From Dipylidium caninum (Eukaryota; Platyhelminthes; Cestoda; Cyclophyllidea; Dipylidiidae), in contig QEYB01000266.1 of assembly GCA_017562135.1 (NCBI GenBank), positions 682,001 to 746,000 on the forward strand: 64,000 bases of DNA, in the 5' to 3' direction. Position numbers and translations under genes: made by a program. Positions within the stretch are counted from its first letter, which is position 1; each line of letters begins with the position of its first letter. Shown here in pieces: positions 1 to 15,300 of this stretch. The notes under the pieces were generated by a model that was not told the DNA's origin, did no database searches, and worked only from the letters and a program-made list of their open reading frames with translations.

Positions 1-2721
1 ACTTTTGAATGAATGGCGGAATGAGAGAAACTAACGGAAAGTAATGGCTCAGAGCAATAAATCCAAATAAGATGCATAGGGCGAGGAAGAATTTAATATT
101 ATCGGCAGAGATTGGGTCTTATCAATAGGCATAGTGCGAAGTGATTCGCAGAGACTATAAGGGAAAGTTCTTTAACACAACTGCATTGCAGCGCATTTAA
201 GTAAAAAAGGCCGTTAGAGTTTGGCGCTGCTAACTTTAAGGCCTTTAGGAATTAGGTTTCAATGCGCACCTGTTGAGTATCCCATTGGGAATAAGAGCTT
301 CTTTCGGATGAAAATATTTGTAATAGGATGTTCGAACAACAGAATCTACAAACTGGTTTAAGAAGCTACGGAACATGGCACCATTGTTCACTAAGATCCC
401 GTATTGTTCCAACAAGTAATTTATGTTTGTTCGATATTTGCTTTCGCCATTTTCACCGAGTAAAACGAGAATGGAGCCGCCTCTACTAAGATAGGCGTTA
501 AGGACGTCAAACTACGGGTAGTTAAAATAAAATTGGAGGATACTTCGCTGACGCTAAATTTCTCCGTCGGTCCCGCAATGACAAAAACTTGCGCAGACTC
601 AATTCTTTCCGTTGTAATTTCATCTGTATTACTAGAGCATTATACATATGTAATGGGTAACGTACATGAAAACTTTCCATGAAGTCCGCAACCTCTTATT
701 TATCTCTTTAAAATGTTGACCCAATGTTGGAATTTCCTTTTTGGATTGGTCAAATAGGATTAATTTGGCTAATGAAGGTTGTTGGTCGGAATTCCTCAAG
801 GGTACTCGCATATCGAAATAAGCCAAATATCGAAAAGTGGTCAAGGTTATTGCCAGATAAATTATTAATCTAAACGCTTCAAAATTTACACACAAATTTC
901 CCAATATAAAAAAATTGATTTATAATTTCAAGTAGAAAATACTATTATAAAGCTAAGAATTCGAACGCAATCGCACATAATTTCCACTTAAGGTACAAAG
1001 CATGCAGCATGCCGCACGAGTTGCTAATAAAATGGTGATTATCTATAAAAACGAAAAGTTTTATATGAGACATTGCGGTGATGGACCAATTATTTATGGT
1101 GGAGGGTCGCAAATCCTCCATAACCACAACATTATATTTTGCTTAATATTAGCCGCAAATTTACGAGGAGATCTACGTTTACTTCAATACTGGGTTATTT
1201 TGCGTGCGAAAAACCAGAACTTTCTTAGGTATGTAGGACAAAATGCAACGTAGGGCCCTATTCGTTCTCTAGCCGCCTCCACGGGGGGCTCGCTCCATTT
1301 TTGAAAACGTCTCAGGGCTCGAATCTGAATTTGCATTTGGTGAGATTGCTGGTGAGATCTGCAGGACACCGCTTAATTGAGTACCTGCTCTAAGGTTAGG
1401 TTCTAGGTCCAAAATGAACGAGATTCGTCCATTCAGAAAGCCGAACGGCAATTTCAAAAATTGAGGCATGGTAAAGTAGCCAGCATTTGCAAAATTAATG
1501 ATGGGAAGGGAGTGTCGCGTCCCAACTATGTGCCGCATTAGTGTAGGGTGGAGACACCACTAAATATGTATTCATGCAATAAGATCTTCATATATATGCA
1601 ATCATTTCCGGACTTTCTTCGTTTGTTTTGGGGGAGGTAAGTTGGGTATGTAATAAAAAAAACTAGCATAAAAACAATTACACAAAAACACGAACTTAAC
1701 CGTAATTTCTATTGAACCTCACATGCAGATCTACTAACGCTCCAACTATCATATTTTCCCATCTGTTTTACTATTTCACTCTTATCCTCGACCTAGGGAA
1801 CTTGGCGACTTGATTGGTTAACATTGTTGTTGCCGCATGGAATAATAATCGTGAGAATTTTGAAGTATACTTGATATGCTAAATAATCTGTGAACAAATG
1901 CCGAATAGTTTATGCAAACTCACAAAACTCAAATTTTGTCGTCGTTCGTGGTGCAACATAGCGTTTAATGCGCTATTTCTCTGGTCCAATCTGTTTTTTC
2001 TCTCGTACTCGGAATTCACTGTATTTCTTCGTTCATAAGGCTTCTTTTTGATGCGCCACTATTTGCCTTTTTTCTTTTCATATTACTTTTGTGTGTGTCA
2101 CTGTCACATTTTTATATCTCTTCTACATTTTGCTCTTCCCTTCCTTGGTTTCCAGTCTGACTTGGCGAAGAAGTGGAACTTATTTCCATAATGCTTTTAA
2201 ATCTTTATGCATTTGTGTTACCTATTGTCGGAGATACTTACCGCTAATTATATGCGCACTGAAATCTTGTTTAGCTTGATACTATAAATGATATCTTTAT
2301 ACATTTTTTGTATTCTTTACAGAACGTACACATGCATTATAACTTGTTTTTATTCATCGAACCCGTGTCCTATTCTAATGTTCTATGCTTTCTTAGTGTT
2401 ATTTAGCGGAGGTTACCGCCACTGTCACCTAGTATTTTTTAATCTAGACCTCATAGAGTCGACTTGAATATATGTGCTGCACTTTCGGTAGGTAAAAACA
2501 GTTTAACTTTAAAGACTAATAGCTATGCTATCGCCGACCATTATACTAGTAGACTCTTATGAATAATTTTCTAAAATAAAAAGAAAATATCAGAATCAAC
2601 GCTTATGGTCCTAGTGAATTTCTGGCGATTAGCTTTGTAATTGACAAACATGTTGTTTGAAGTTACTGTAATCTAGAATAATTACGACGTTGTTTTACGG
2701 CAGATTAATCTTTAATCTCGT
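1..2721. other. AT-rich upstream region, no gene seen
   Basis: AT-rich DNA in front of the TEAD gene. Open frames here are short (90 codons or fewer), lack recognisable motifs and are interrupted by stops on both strands. It probably holds the promoter and 5' untranslated exons of the downstream gene, but I see no distinctive element. Confidence 0.5.
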
Positions 2722-3373
2722 ATGCGTTTTAGAGATAACCGCATGTTTGAAACCAAACCCGGAATGCAACCACCTGCCTCTTCGGGCTCTCGCATGCCCC
2801 AGTCTGGACAATCGAATACCTCAGTGCGTTCACATCTCTCGACTTCATCATCCTCACATTCTGGTCTCTCTTCCCCCTTTGACTATCCTCCGATGCATGG
2901 CATGGTCCATGGCTTCCGAAGCCCCCAGCCCCCGCCGCTAAAAGAGACCTCGTCGTCGACTCCAGGTCTATCTTCCGCCTACGACATGGCAGCCGTTTTC
3001 ATCTCTGCCTCTTCCTCCGCTGCTGCTGCCGCCGCGGCTGCTGCTGCCTCTGCGGCGTCTCTGCGGCCTTTCGGTCACTCAGCTCAGAAGCGGCCTGCCA
3101 CCATCTCGCCATCCGCTCATCAGCTGAGTGGCGGTGGGGGCGGTAGCCCTGTTATCACTGGGGGTAGCGAGTGCGGAGCAACTACTGCATCCCAGTCGGA
3201 CGATGCTGATATGGATGGAGGAGGTGGCGGTGGTGGGACTGGGAGTGCCGGCGGCAATGAGGCTGACGGCGTTTGGTCTACAGAAATTGAGCAGTATTTC
3301 CAGGAAGCACTGGAGCTTTACCCGCCCTGTGGCAGACGTAAAATAATTTTGGCAGAAGAGGGGAAAATGTACG
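2722..3373 (+). CDS. TEAD exon 1: low-complexity N-terminus and first half of TEA domain
   Basis: Encodes residues 1-217 plus one base. Ser/Ala/Gly-rich leader, then the start of the TEA domain ([20 protein letters not shown]). It ends at ATGTACG before GTGAGT, leaving phase 1; the split Gly codon is completed by GT of exon 2. Confidence 0.92.
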
Positions 3374-6300
3374 GTGAGTTTTTCGCTTCACTGTGGACAA
3401 CCGTCACTGTTAGGCTCTTCACTTGCAGCCGCAGAATTTAATCAGACTCCTCGGTACTCGGTAACGAAGTGAAAATTCATTTTTTTCTACATGCGGATGT
3501 TATGTAGTTCAGCCCACTAAATGTCTAGTTGCCGTTATAGAGGTCGTAATCTAGTGCTTTTGAAACCTAACAATTTTTGTTTCACAAGGGCACCATTCAC
3601 TTTAAGTAGTTGCTAAAAATGTTGTTCAATTCATTCCTGTCCAACCAGTCATGTACTGATCAACCATAATCCAATTTGCTTTCTTAAAATTATGTCAATT
3701 CCATAAATATGATGAAATTTGGTAACACCTAATTTATCAATGAATTAGTCAAAAGGAAAAATTGTTTCATTTTTCCTTTCAATACCGTCTTCATGCGTTA
3801 CTTTCATGGCCAAACTGTTTAAGTGAAATCTCCATGTTTACCCGTATTTTGCCGCCCACAAACTTCAATATGACTGTTATTTCTTAATCGCACTTTCCCA
3901 TTACTATATTAAGCTAAGGGATTGACCGGACTGAATTATAGCATTTAAGCTTCAATGCAAACACTGGGCCACGAGGTACCACCTTTCTTCCTAACTGCTA
4001 TGTTAAGCCCCCTCGGTCGGCCCTACAAAATACGGGACAATTTTTATTTCAGGACTTCAAATGATCGCGGTAAAGACTGCCCAAGTGAATTGTTTTTTTT
4101 TTTGAATTGGAGGTGCGTACGTGTAAGGGCAAGTGGAAGACGTATGGGATTTCCATTTTGTGGAATCTACGTGATGCATAGCACGCTCAGTATGCACTAA
4201 CTAGTGTCCATGAATGGTTCTATTTACCTCAAATTAAGGGGAGATACTGGGGAAAACGGCTCTTCCGTCACCTTTTCTGTTCTCATTTTTCTTGCCAAAA
4301 AGCTCCATATCCCAAACGGAAATGCGGGATTTAAGTAGTAACGCCTGCACAACTTCAACGTCCAAATGATGGGACGACTTAATTTCACCATGCAAGAATC
4401 TCTCCAAGCACCTTTTCGTCCGAAAATTCGGGGAGTAACTCGTATGTGTGTATGTGTGTGAATGGTCCACTCTGGTAGCAGATGGGTCAACTGATTTAGC
4501 CTTACAGTTATTCCCTTTACTGAAACGACTACCGCTCCTGCCACAATACAGACCGAAAAATCAGTAATTTAGAGCATGGGTCAAAAAACTCTTGAGGCGG
4601 TTTGAGGGTTATAAAGCACTCAGTTTAAATTCGCAAAATTATTGAGGCGCCACGTCGGTCCTCGACTCGATCTGCCGTGTTAAATAAGTCATATAAGCGT
4701 GGTCGTGCGGCTAAAAGAGGTGTGACAGACGAGAATTTTGAATTTTTTTGACCTACCTTGATAAGGTATTGTTGCGATCTATCTCGAGCAACAATCGTAG
4801 TCTGGTTCTTTGGTCACTTTGTTTTCAACTAAATAAAAACAGCGGTGAATTGTGGTGGCACAGGCACCTGTCACTTCGATGATCTTGGAAGCCCAAACTC
4901 TTCCGATGCGAGTGCCCTTAGGGGGTGGGTCTCACACCGTCCGAAATTAATTGCTGCCTCGTAAGTGAACCCAGGGGGACCTGACGGAGGGGGAGGAGGC
5001 TATTGGAGGCACGGCGGAGTGCCGGAAGCATTGAAATTTGCTGCTCGGATATGCAATGTGTGTCCGTTAGGTAGTTTAGAGTAGGACGCAAGAATTACAA
5101 CACATTCGAACTACAAGTCTTATACTACTTTGCGTGTAGTCGTGCAAACAATGGCGGCATTAAAATTTTTTTAAGCCTGCCGAACAACTAATTGCTTTTC
5201 AGACATAACTAGCCTTCTTTCTGCACGTAAACATGGCCTCTGTAGGGTTATGAACCAAATGCAAAAGACCTCTTTGGCAAAAGTGATTGGAGTCCTTAAA
5301 ATCTCCAAATAAAGTCGGAGTTGCCGTATTTGTGGAGTTTATTAAGAATAATTTTCATGAGTCACAACTAAATGGGTTGTAAACGACAGAAAAATTTATT
5401 CTTCTCTTTTGCAGGCTAACTCTGGTTCTTCTTCTTATGTGTCATGCTAGGTAACTCCTCTCCCCTAATTGTTCATTTGAAGGTCCACTTTACCTGTTCT
5501 CATCCCCCCTTCTCGGGAGCGTATGCCCTTTTTTTCACCGATCTGGCAGCAAAAGAGTATTTTTCTAATATTAACATCCATTTTATTCTTCTGCCTGACT
5601 TGGTCGGTCGTTAATTCGCGTGTGCGTGAGAATTGCCTTCCCTCGCGTCCTCCATCACGATTAATCCCTATTTTTCCCTAACCCACATCATTGACGGTTG
5701 AAACCTTGAAAATGCCAAAATCGCCATCCATAACTTTTTTGACCAGTTCAGCGCCTTCGGCTTTTGTTAACAGCAGCAGTTAATCTACGAATGGAGCCGA
5801 AGTCGGAGCCGATTGTCGGGCGAGGAGAAATACTTTTCCTCCGATTCGATGCAGGCCCGTTCTCCTTCACCCATTTAAGCCACATAAATGTCTCCTCTCC
5901 TTCATGATATGTGGGCGCATCCTTGTCTAATTATGAAAAAAAAGCAATGAAAGACCACCAAATGCAACCAGTTTTTAGCAATCGCTCTTCTTCGCAAACC
6001 GCCCACGCAAACCAAAATGCTTTCGCGAGCATTTAAGTTAATTTGTACGGTGAATCAAGCTCGAGGAAAGCATAATGGCTTCAGGGCTTAAAGTCTCGGT
6101 GAAAAATGTCAATCTGCCACAACGCCGAGCAATCGATAGACGCAGCGCCGCCGGACTGGACAGATTTTGCGAATCGCGTCAGGCGTTCTGCTGGAGACCG
6201 CGGGTGTTTGCGTTGCGCGTCTAGGAAGAGCGAAGAGGACCGAATTTGCCCTCCTGAGGAAAAAGTCGGGTTGCATCAGAATTCCCCTGGACGTGGGAAT

Positions 6301-9300
6301 AAGAGGCAAACCAACGCGGCGGGTGGGATTAGAGGCAAACATGACTCACCTCCCGTTCGCCCCCTCGCTACCCCCCCCTCCCTCGAGAGCCCCTTCCTCC
6401 TCGCCCTCGCCTACGGTGGTCGTCTTTAGCGCAGCTCCATCCAGTTTACTTACAAAGTAACTGGACGGCTTTGAGGTCCCTTTGTTGCCGCCACCTATTC
6501 CTTCTTTAAATAAAGGAATTACGAGGTGGTTTGTGTGGCACTTGGCAGGACGAGAGCCGCCTGGAGGCACCGAGTGCCATCTCATTTGAAGATTTCGACG
6601 TAGAATGCACACACTATTCGTAAAACAAGTCGTTTCTTATCTGAGTCTCGCAGGTAAGCTCTAGGAGAAGCGGTTGATGGATTACGCTACCATAAGAACA
6701 TCATAAGCAATCCGCAAAAACACAAACGAAAATAAGACATGGACGGTACCCGCACTTGGAGGAACGAGTCCCTCGAACTGCGCTCGACAACCGACATGAA
6801 ATCACAAAAGCACCGGCCTCAAAACAAACTGTTCTCCCGTTACTTGCTACTAATTTTCTTCTTTATACTTCGAAATACAGCCGGAAGCGGGAAGGGGAAT
6901 CTACATCATGTAAACTAGAAGAAAGCCTTTTCGCCCTCGCATTTACTACTGCGTAAGCCTCAAGGCACAGTTGTTGGTCGTTGTGACTTCACTTGACGGG
7001 GGTGAGGCGCTGCGCGTATCCACCCCCCGGTACGAGTGCTCTGATCAAACGCAAGGTGTGTCTAGTAAAGTGATTCTTCTGTGACAAGACACTCATATTT
7101 GCGTCAGCGAATTCTCTGCGGTGATTCTAATACCTTGAATCTGTGTCTTCAGTGTCCTGGGTGCGGCAGAGTGTGGATGGTTAGTGTACCCGTCAGACTG
7201 ACCTTTCATTCGATGTGCTAATTGTCAACTCTTGCCTGCCTGGGGCAGCCACCCACTTTTTGGCTGTCATTATCGCCTAAGTGACGCAAAAGTGATCTCA
7301 ACTCCCGAATCGGCTGTTGTTCTGCGATAACACACCTACTATGTTGCCACTGAAAGGGTACACAACCTCGCCTAACTGACATGTCTCCTGCCCTCGTTTG
7401 TGTGCGTTCTAATGCTCTCTCTCTCTCTCTCTCTCTGTTGACTTGTCGAGGTAAATAGTCCAAATGCCACAACATGTCATTTCTTCTTCATCCTTTTATT
7501 CTTCCAGTGTCACACTAACAGGGAAATATACTTTTACCTTCGAATCAACTGACTGTGTGGCAGCGAAATGCTCTTCCCGCGGGCAGGACTTGCCACCTCA
7601 ACTGCTCCGTTGTTAGTGCATGACCAACGATTCACCGCCTCAGCACGAGCCCGTGGTGAAATGTCACCATCTTTTGGCGATTAAAACAGGAAAGTCGTAG
7701 GAAATGTCAACCCCTCCTTCCTAGGATGTACGCAAGATCAGAATTACACAAAACGCCACCTTCTTTCTAACTGCACAGGTGATCAAAAGAATGGCTGCCT
7801 CTGCGATCACCCGGTTATTTGAGGAACAACTGCTGACCCAAAAATGTGGGCAGGAAGGCTAAAGCGGAGTGTTACAGTTTAAATGCTTCGGGGACTTGGC
7901 CAGGGGACTGGGGCGTTAATGCTGGCAGCGAAATCGGGGCTGGGCGGGATTCCCTCCAGTTAACTCACCTTCCACCAAGTACGCGCGCTGGGATTCGGGC
8001 GAGCGGCGTAGAGGGAGTGGCATCCGCCTATTATCGCATCGGGGTTCGGTGAGGGGATGGAGACGCTGCACTTTTGGGAATTCCTGCGTTTCCAACTTCC
8101 GTTCAATGCACTTGGGCTAAGGGGGCAGCGCAAACCATCCCGAATTTCTCTACTGCATCATATTTCAACGTCTTTATTTTTACCCAAACACACTGTAAAT
8201 GTTTTCTCATTACTTTTCAGCCTTCGATTAGGCAATCGGTTAGTAACTTTTCTCCCCTTGCCCGGAGAGAGTGGAAAACATGAAATGTGATTTTACATAC
8301 CCTCGTATGCAAAAGAGAAAATGGGAAAGTAGGTTCCAAGTTATCCTAATGTGTTGAAAGGCCTTGAAGGAGATTAACTAGTTTGCGTAAATGGTCTGGG
8401 CGAAAATATCGCCCCTTTCGACAGGGATGCAAGACGTTTCCGAGGCAGCCAGTAAATTTTTTTAAAAGCCTCTTGTGAATACTTGCTGTAACGATAATGA
8501 CTTAGAAATTCAGACACTTTCTGTGCCCCTGCCGAGAGAGCTCTCGGGTCACTTTTGGAGGGGCACCGCGGTGGACCGAACCCTCCACTACGCGTTTCGA
8601 TTTACTGCTTGGTGCCTGCGTACTTTGCATCAGAGAGTCTTTTTTTGACAAGGTTGATGTTTTTCCATTGAACCCCAGTGTCATATGACAAATGGGACGA
8701 CGTTAATGTTCTCTGCGCTCGACTTAATGCGCAACTGATTGCAATTCGCGACAGGAACGCGCCCAACGGACAAAGCTCCTCTACAGCCCTGCACACTGGG
8801 CACAAAGGCTGGTTTTTGTACAAATTCAAAAAGGAGGGGACCGCTACCTTTTTACCCACTCGGTTAATTATGGCAAACTTAACAAAAGGTCACAGATATT
8901 ACTCCATTTAGTAGTGTTAATAGGGCTGACTAGTGAGATCCATTCCTTGGGGCGTGGACATCAACATTCCTTCTGCTGACCATTCAGTTGAAGGCGTTAG
9001 TAGAACGCCTCTCTGGTTGAAGGTCCGTAATGTGGCCACCGACAGCGGCCCAGGCACGATTTTGTCTGGTTAAAAAAAGGAGAAATGAAGTTGACATGTG
9101 AGTTTGCCAACCCAGCCTCACGGCGGCATCTCTACTTGGTGCTCCACTCCGTCAGCGTCGGCATATGCCAAAAAGGCAGCTGGTTCTTCTGAGGCGTTGA
9201 ATAAAATCAACTCAACCGTCACGCACACCCCACGAAGGAATGCACCGGTGTGATCCAATTATTTGAGAATTCTCCTTCATAACCCGTGTACCCTTCGGTA

Positions 9301-12300
9301 TCTGCTCACCCGCACACACTCACGCAAGCACGAAAAAATCGGGCTGGCACACAAACACACACACACGCACGCCTATCTCTCGCTCTCTTTTCCTATGCAA
9401 GTGTGATTGTGAGTGTATTTGGTTGCAAGGTTTTGATATTTTGGGGTCACACGCACCGACACATGAGAAGGAGTGATTAATTGATTCAAGGAATTTGAAT
9501 GCCTCAACAAGGTCACCGATGCATGCTGTATGGGCCGTTCCCCGTCAGCGCATTGATGACTTCAAATGCGCTTTCTGCCACAGCCAAGCGCTCCCATATG
9601 CCCGGGGTTTTGGTGTTCAATTCGTAGGTGTATTCCATTCACGGTCTGGACGACACTTCAGACTACTTGATGGAATGTTGCACTTAATTGCCGCTCCGAG
9701 AGAGACTCTCCTTCCTCTCCCTTGCTGCCCCCGTCCCCAAATAGACTTCATATTTACTCCCCCTCCCCCTCCCCTTTAGCAACACATACTCAAATTATGC
9801 GCGATAGTTTGTGATCCTGTCCCTTCTCGCCCTCACCTTCAGACGTTGCCTCTCCAAAACACTGCTGTGGAGGATATCAGCTCTCCCCTCATTTGGTACC
9901 TCTGACACCTGTCAAAGAGCCTGGGGACTGGATGCCGACGGGTGTGTGAGCGAAACGGATACGACTGAGGAGGCAAAGTGATGGAAGCGAAGATTTAAGT
10001 GAATTCTTGCATTCGGTGTTACTCGCCGAAATCGTACGCCCCTCGTTTACGCGGTTTTAGTTCTTAAGCACCACTCGAAACGGGCGCTGACAATAAATTT
10101 CGGGGGGGGGGGGAGGGAGGAGTGGAGAAGACGTGTGAAGTTTAGGGAATGGTGCGAAGTCTTCTATTTTCACTCTTCTGCTCAAGTGAGAGGCATTCCG
10201 ATTGTACTGATTTTCACACAAACTGACCCATCAAACGCAACCAAGTAGCGGCACTGACGAGAGCTTCCCCCCACTCCCCACCATTCTAGTGTCGTGCTAA
10301 TGGAATACCACGGCGAGGCGTGCTCCGAGTTTAGGAATGAACGCAAATGGAAGAATTTCCCTAAGAAAATTTACTCAGACATTTTGAGAGAGGGACTTTG
10401 ACGCTCTCCTTTTGCCAGCGATGACGAATTCGCAGTTATTATAGCACTGCCAATTAACTAATGGAAGGGTTCACCCTTGTCTCTATGTCTAGAAGGCCTC
10501 ATCGAATGTAGGGCCATACTACTAGACTGGCCTCTCGGTTTCACTTGGTTAGGAAATTTCTGAAGTCAGATCCATTCTCGGCATTGCATGTATTTAGAGC
10601 AAGAACTGTTTCCTCAGTTATTCCTCAGGCTTTCCTTCAATGCTAATGGATTGCATCTCCCCGCTTGATTTGGTGTGATGAGAGGCGGCACCGCGGCTGT
10701 CTTCCCCTCCTCCTCCTTAAAGACGTCTAATTGCTCTGGTGAGGTGATTCACCAGAACCCTTATTCCCCTTTTTGCCGTCTCATATCGGAGCATCACATG
10801 TCCCGGTGCCCTTCTGCGTACCATTTCAGCAGCCGCCACATTGCGTAAGGTGAGTGTCGGAGGGAGAAATTCTCCATCAAAGTGGCGAATAAGCTTGGTT
10901 CAGAGTTGCCCAGAGCTATCAGTTAAAGAACGTCCAGAAGAAGGAGAATGCTGCCTTCAAAACTCACGTGCTTCCTGTACAAAATCTAGGAAGTTGTTGG
11001 GCTGGCTTTATGCAAGCCATCTTATCGTAGTACCTTTCGTCTGCTGCTCCATTCTTTCTCAGAATTTTCACGCAAAACACGTTTTAATTTTAATACTATG
11101 ATTCTGGATTAAATGCCAAGCAAGTGTACGTGTGAAAGGAAAGGCGAAGAAGAAGTAGTGTGAGAGACTATTGTTTCTACTGATCTGCCATAATAATCCC
11201 TTCCCTTGACAGAAAGAGAGAGAGAGGGAGGGATTATTTCGAGCAATCCCACAAATTTGGCGCTAAAGTGACCAAATTCAGGCGCCCATTTCAGAGGATT
11301 ATGCACGGCAGGAGGGTGGGGAGGACGCGCCACACCTTGTATTTCTGGGGTGAACTACCTCTCCTGACTTAAAAGTGTGTATAATGTTTTCTTCTGCGTT
11401 AGGTCGAAACGAATTGATTGCTCGGTACATACAACAACGGACAGGGAAGGTGCGGACACGGAAACAGGTCTCCAGTCACATCCAAGTGTTGGCTCGTCGC
11501 AAGTCAAAGGAACTGCAGGCTAAGATCCGTGACCCGGAAATAAAGAAGGAGACAATAAACCAGTTGGCAAAACTCTCCTCAGCCCAAATCGTCTCCCGAG
11601 ACGTAACCAAGGGCCTACAGCATGAGGGTGACATTAAATTCCTTTCACAGCAATCCCACCGTCACGCAGAACTGTCCCTCCCGTCGCCTACGTCCTGCTC
11701 CTCCTCCGCCACCGCCGCTGTCGTTGCCTCCAACCAACTTCATCATGCCTGCCATGCCCAGCATCAGCATCATCAACAAGTCCCTTATCGGCAGGCGCAT
11801 GGCTCGAGAAAATCCCCCCTTGGGGAGGGAGCTTCCCAGCGAAAGATGATGCGGTTAGCAGGTGCGTGAGTGTGGTCGAACAGAATGGATGAGTGTAAAT
11901 TAGTCGAGTTTATACGCCATCAGTTTTGCACTTCGTAGTAGCAGTAAAGTTCACAATGAGGAGTCACATACACTGCTACAAAATTATATGTCTGCAAGCT
12001 GGATAGGGTAGACTTCTACTGCAAAGCCTAAGTTGCCTTACTTCAAATCCACGTCTAGCCTAACTGCCAGTTACCGGGGGTTGTTGAAAGCATTCCACAG
12101 GGCGACCCCACCTCCGCCACCATTGCGCCCCACCTCCGCCACCATTGCGCCCCACCTCGCCTTACCCCGTGAAGAAGTGATGGAATTTGGGTCAAGTCGT
12201 GACGCGACACCAACGTCCCATTGCCAAATGTGCAGGTGCCATCGTTCAGCCTCAGTTCTGGTTTTGAGCTTGGTAGGAATGAAGACATGACACGAATACT

Positions 12301-15300
12301 CCACTTTCTCCTCGTGCAGAGACCCCTTCACTGCTGAACCAGCCGCTGAGTAAAACTAAGTTTTGCATTGAGAGGCGTCTTATACGGCTGATTACAGCAA
12401 CAAAATACACGCATGACGTTCGATGAAACAAGTGAGCTGATAAGGCCTTTATCTCGATTCACTTAATCCGGGCTTCAGGAGCCCATGATCAGCTCGAGCG
12501 TTCTGTCCCGCCGAGCTCCTCTTTCTCTAGGGCGACGTCGACTTTTGTCAACTGGCTTAGAGGCTTGGCGGTGGCCGACGAGTTGCTTCCAGCGAGTGTG
12601 GCCAATCGTAATCCCCTCTTCCCGGTGCCCCCCTTAGTCTCGGAGGCAAGTCGGTTTTTGTTCAAGTGAGAAGATGCGTAGGCGAGAAACATCCATGTCA
12701 ACAGGTGCTTTACGTAACTCATGACACGAGGCCTTGACAATGTGCTACACAGTGGAGAAAAATGGCAGCCAAAGCACCTCCACCAAGTAAGGATGCTGCG
12801 GCTATTCGGTTATCCCGACCTCCTTCATAATCAATCTCCGGGAAGGGGAAAAGATGCCTCCCTCCGAGGGCCTGCTCTTAGCGAGGAGCGACGTCAAAAG
12901 GCTTAGTCTCCGTTTTTGCTAACTACGCCTTTCGGAAGTATCTCGACATGTGAGAGTGGTGGCAACGCCAGAGGCGCATGGGTCTCCTCGTACTTACAAT
13001 TCAAATTAGATTAATTGCCCATCTACTGGTCCGTCGTCAATGAGTCTGTCTGATATGCATACCGCGCCTCTAATGTACTCTTCTGGCCTTAATTTCTCTA
13101 TTTGGCATTGAAAAAAAACTGAAGCTCTCGCCACAAATGCATAAAAGAGGGGGCTTTCAGGTGAAGTAGCCACAAACAGTAAATTCTTCCTCGTCATCGA
13201 CACGTTCTTCTTCTTCTTCGCCTGCATTGCCTATCAATAGACTGTTCAGGGGAGCATAAATAATACTTTCCTATGCATAGGAAAAAAGGGGGCGGAAGAG
13301 TTTAACGCCGCCAAATGTCCAATCAAATCCTCTTCAACTAACTCCACCACGTGGTTCCCGCCGAACGGAGCCTCGAGGCGCCAAATGCCTTTGCCTTAAG
13401 TGACTGACTCTGAGGGCGCCAAGTTGCCTGACTGGCGCCGAGGTGGTGTCACAGCTCCTGGCGCAGCGAAGAGGCCACCTCGCGTCAGCCAATCGCCGCG
13501 CGAGTGGACGCCAGTCGACTTCACTACGGACAGAAAAAGTACGCACCTTGGGAAATAGGAAGGCGGCGGGGGCAGTCAACGACATAAAGCGAATCGGTTT
13601 GCGATGCGATGTGATGTGATGCGATGTAATTTATAGTAATTCATTAGCAATGCGATGGGTGCTTCTCACATTTTCAGGCCAATTTGCACTAATTAGATGA
13701 TTGACGCTGTAGACATAACCTTTGGCTTTGTTCGAGCCTACGAGGCGCCTTCATCCTTCACTTGCGCCCTGCTCACTTTTTCACCCCGTATATATCTTGA
13801 ACTGCTTAGGGTGGCCTCAGTGGTTACCAGCGTCTAGCTCTGCCCATTTCGCAAATTAGCGAGTTCGCACCGTCTCGGGTGCTCTCCAGCTCATTTTTTG
13901 AATAGAAATAGATGAGTTGTCCTGGTGCTCAATGTCGGCCAGATGCTGGACTTTCGAAGGTCGAGCCCCAAAAGCTACACTTCTGATTGCACTTCCTCCC
14001 GGCTTGCGGACATTATTGAAATTCGCACATCCTTAACTGGTGGCAGCTCATCTTCGGTCGTGAATAATCAGGTTGTACTAGTGAACACGAGTTAGCGTAC
14101 AACCACTCAGATTCTAACCGCCTCTCCCATCTTATAAAAAGCGTTTGAGAAAATCCTCGCTGCCTTCGGCCATCGCGCTGAAGTTTTTCAGTGGACTCCA
14201 CAGTCTTTGCGGCCTTCCTCCGAGCTTCCGAGAGTCTTCCCCGTGTCATTTTCTCACTGTGCCGCGTTCACGAAAAGCCTTGCGTAAGCGTGTACAATTT
14301 CATGGGAGTAGGATGTCATATGATCTGAAAGACAGGAGTTGAGGGGACTAGATATTTTCACGCGCACCCTTCCTCCTGCGTAAGCACCCATTCCATATGA
14401 CTCAGTCCACGGGGCATAAAAAGAGGTGCTAAAGTCGCGTTGAAGAAGTAAGGCCTGCGTATTTTCGGCGTTGGTGCGGGAAGGTCCCCATTGTTCACGG
14501 ACGCTGAAATTTGACACTGAGTTTGGGGTAAAGTGCAGTAGTTTAAAAACCCACCACAGTTCGAGCAACAGCACGCCTCATCCGTGGGAAATTTGACCTC
14601 TCTCGGCGGACAACCTTCGACCTCTTAGCGTCCCCCTGAACCGGAATCCGCATGCACGCTGGTTGACTTTGCGGCTGGCTACTTTTTGCGAACGCCCCTC
14701 CAGTGATATGGGCGTAATTTGGCGTCGTAGATCAAGTAGGACGACTACTTCGTCCGTCCGAGTGTCCACTATTTTGCCCGGCCGTGGGGCTGGGCAAACC
14801 CCATTACGTTGCCTCCCAACTGGGACACACCGCGTCCTGTGGAGTGTAACTAACTGCGCGTTCCGCAGTCCCAGGCGAATCTATGAAGTAGGCAAATCAC
14901 CGAGGAAAAAGTGTCAGGACGTTGGTGTCTCGTGACTAGTTCTATAAAGCGACATTTAAGTGCAGTAACAACAACGACGACAGCAAAAACAACAACAACA
15001 ACACCCACTTTTGCATTGGCGCGGCTGTTCACTTTAATCAGAGGGGTGTGTAGGGCTCGGCGAGTTGGAGCCCCAAAGCATGTCCTTGGCGGTAATAAAC
15101 TGGTGAAACTTTCCCCTCTTCTTCCGCCTACACTCGGGACTTCACGAGGCCTGAATGGCGCATGCTTAACTAACGATTACAGGCAGACAGAAGATTAATT
15201 ACCATCATTCATTTGCATGCGGTTCCATTAAAATCCTCTTCTACTTGCACTCTGAGGCTTGTCTAAGTAAGAACTTATGATGTGGAGCTCTTCTGAGGTA

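Larger units (their letters stand above)
3374..11402. other. TEAD intron 1 (8 kb)
   Basis: A long intron splitting the TEA domain. It contains microsatellites (CT run near 7415, AC-rich 9346-9371, a 12-G run at 10102) but no open frame with a recognisable family. Intronic enhancers are possible but not visible by eye. Confidence 0.7.
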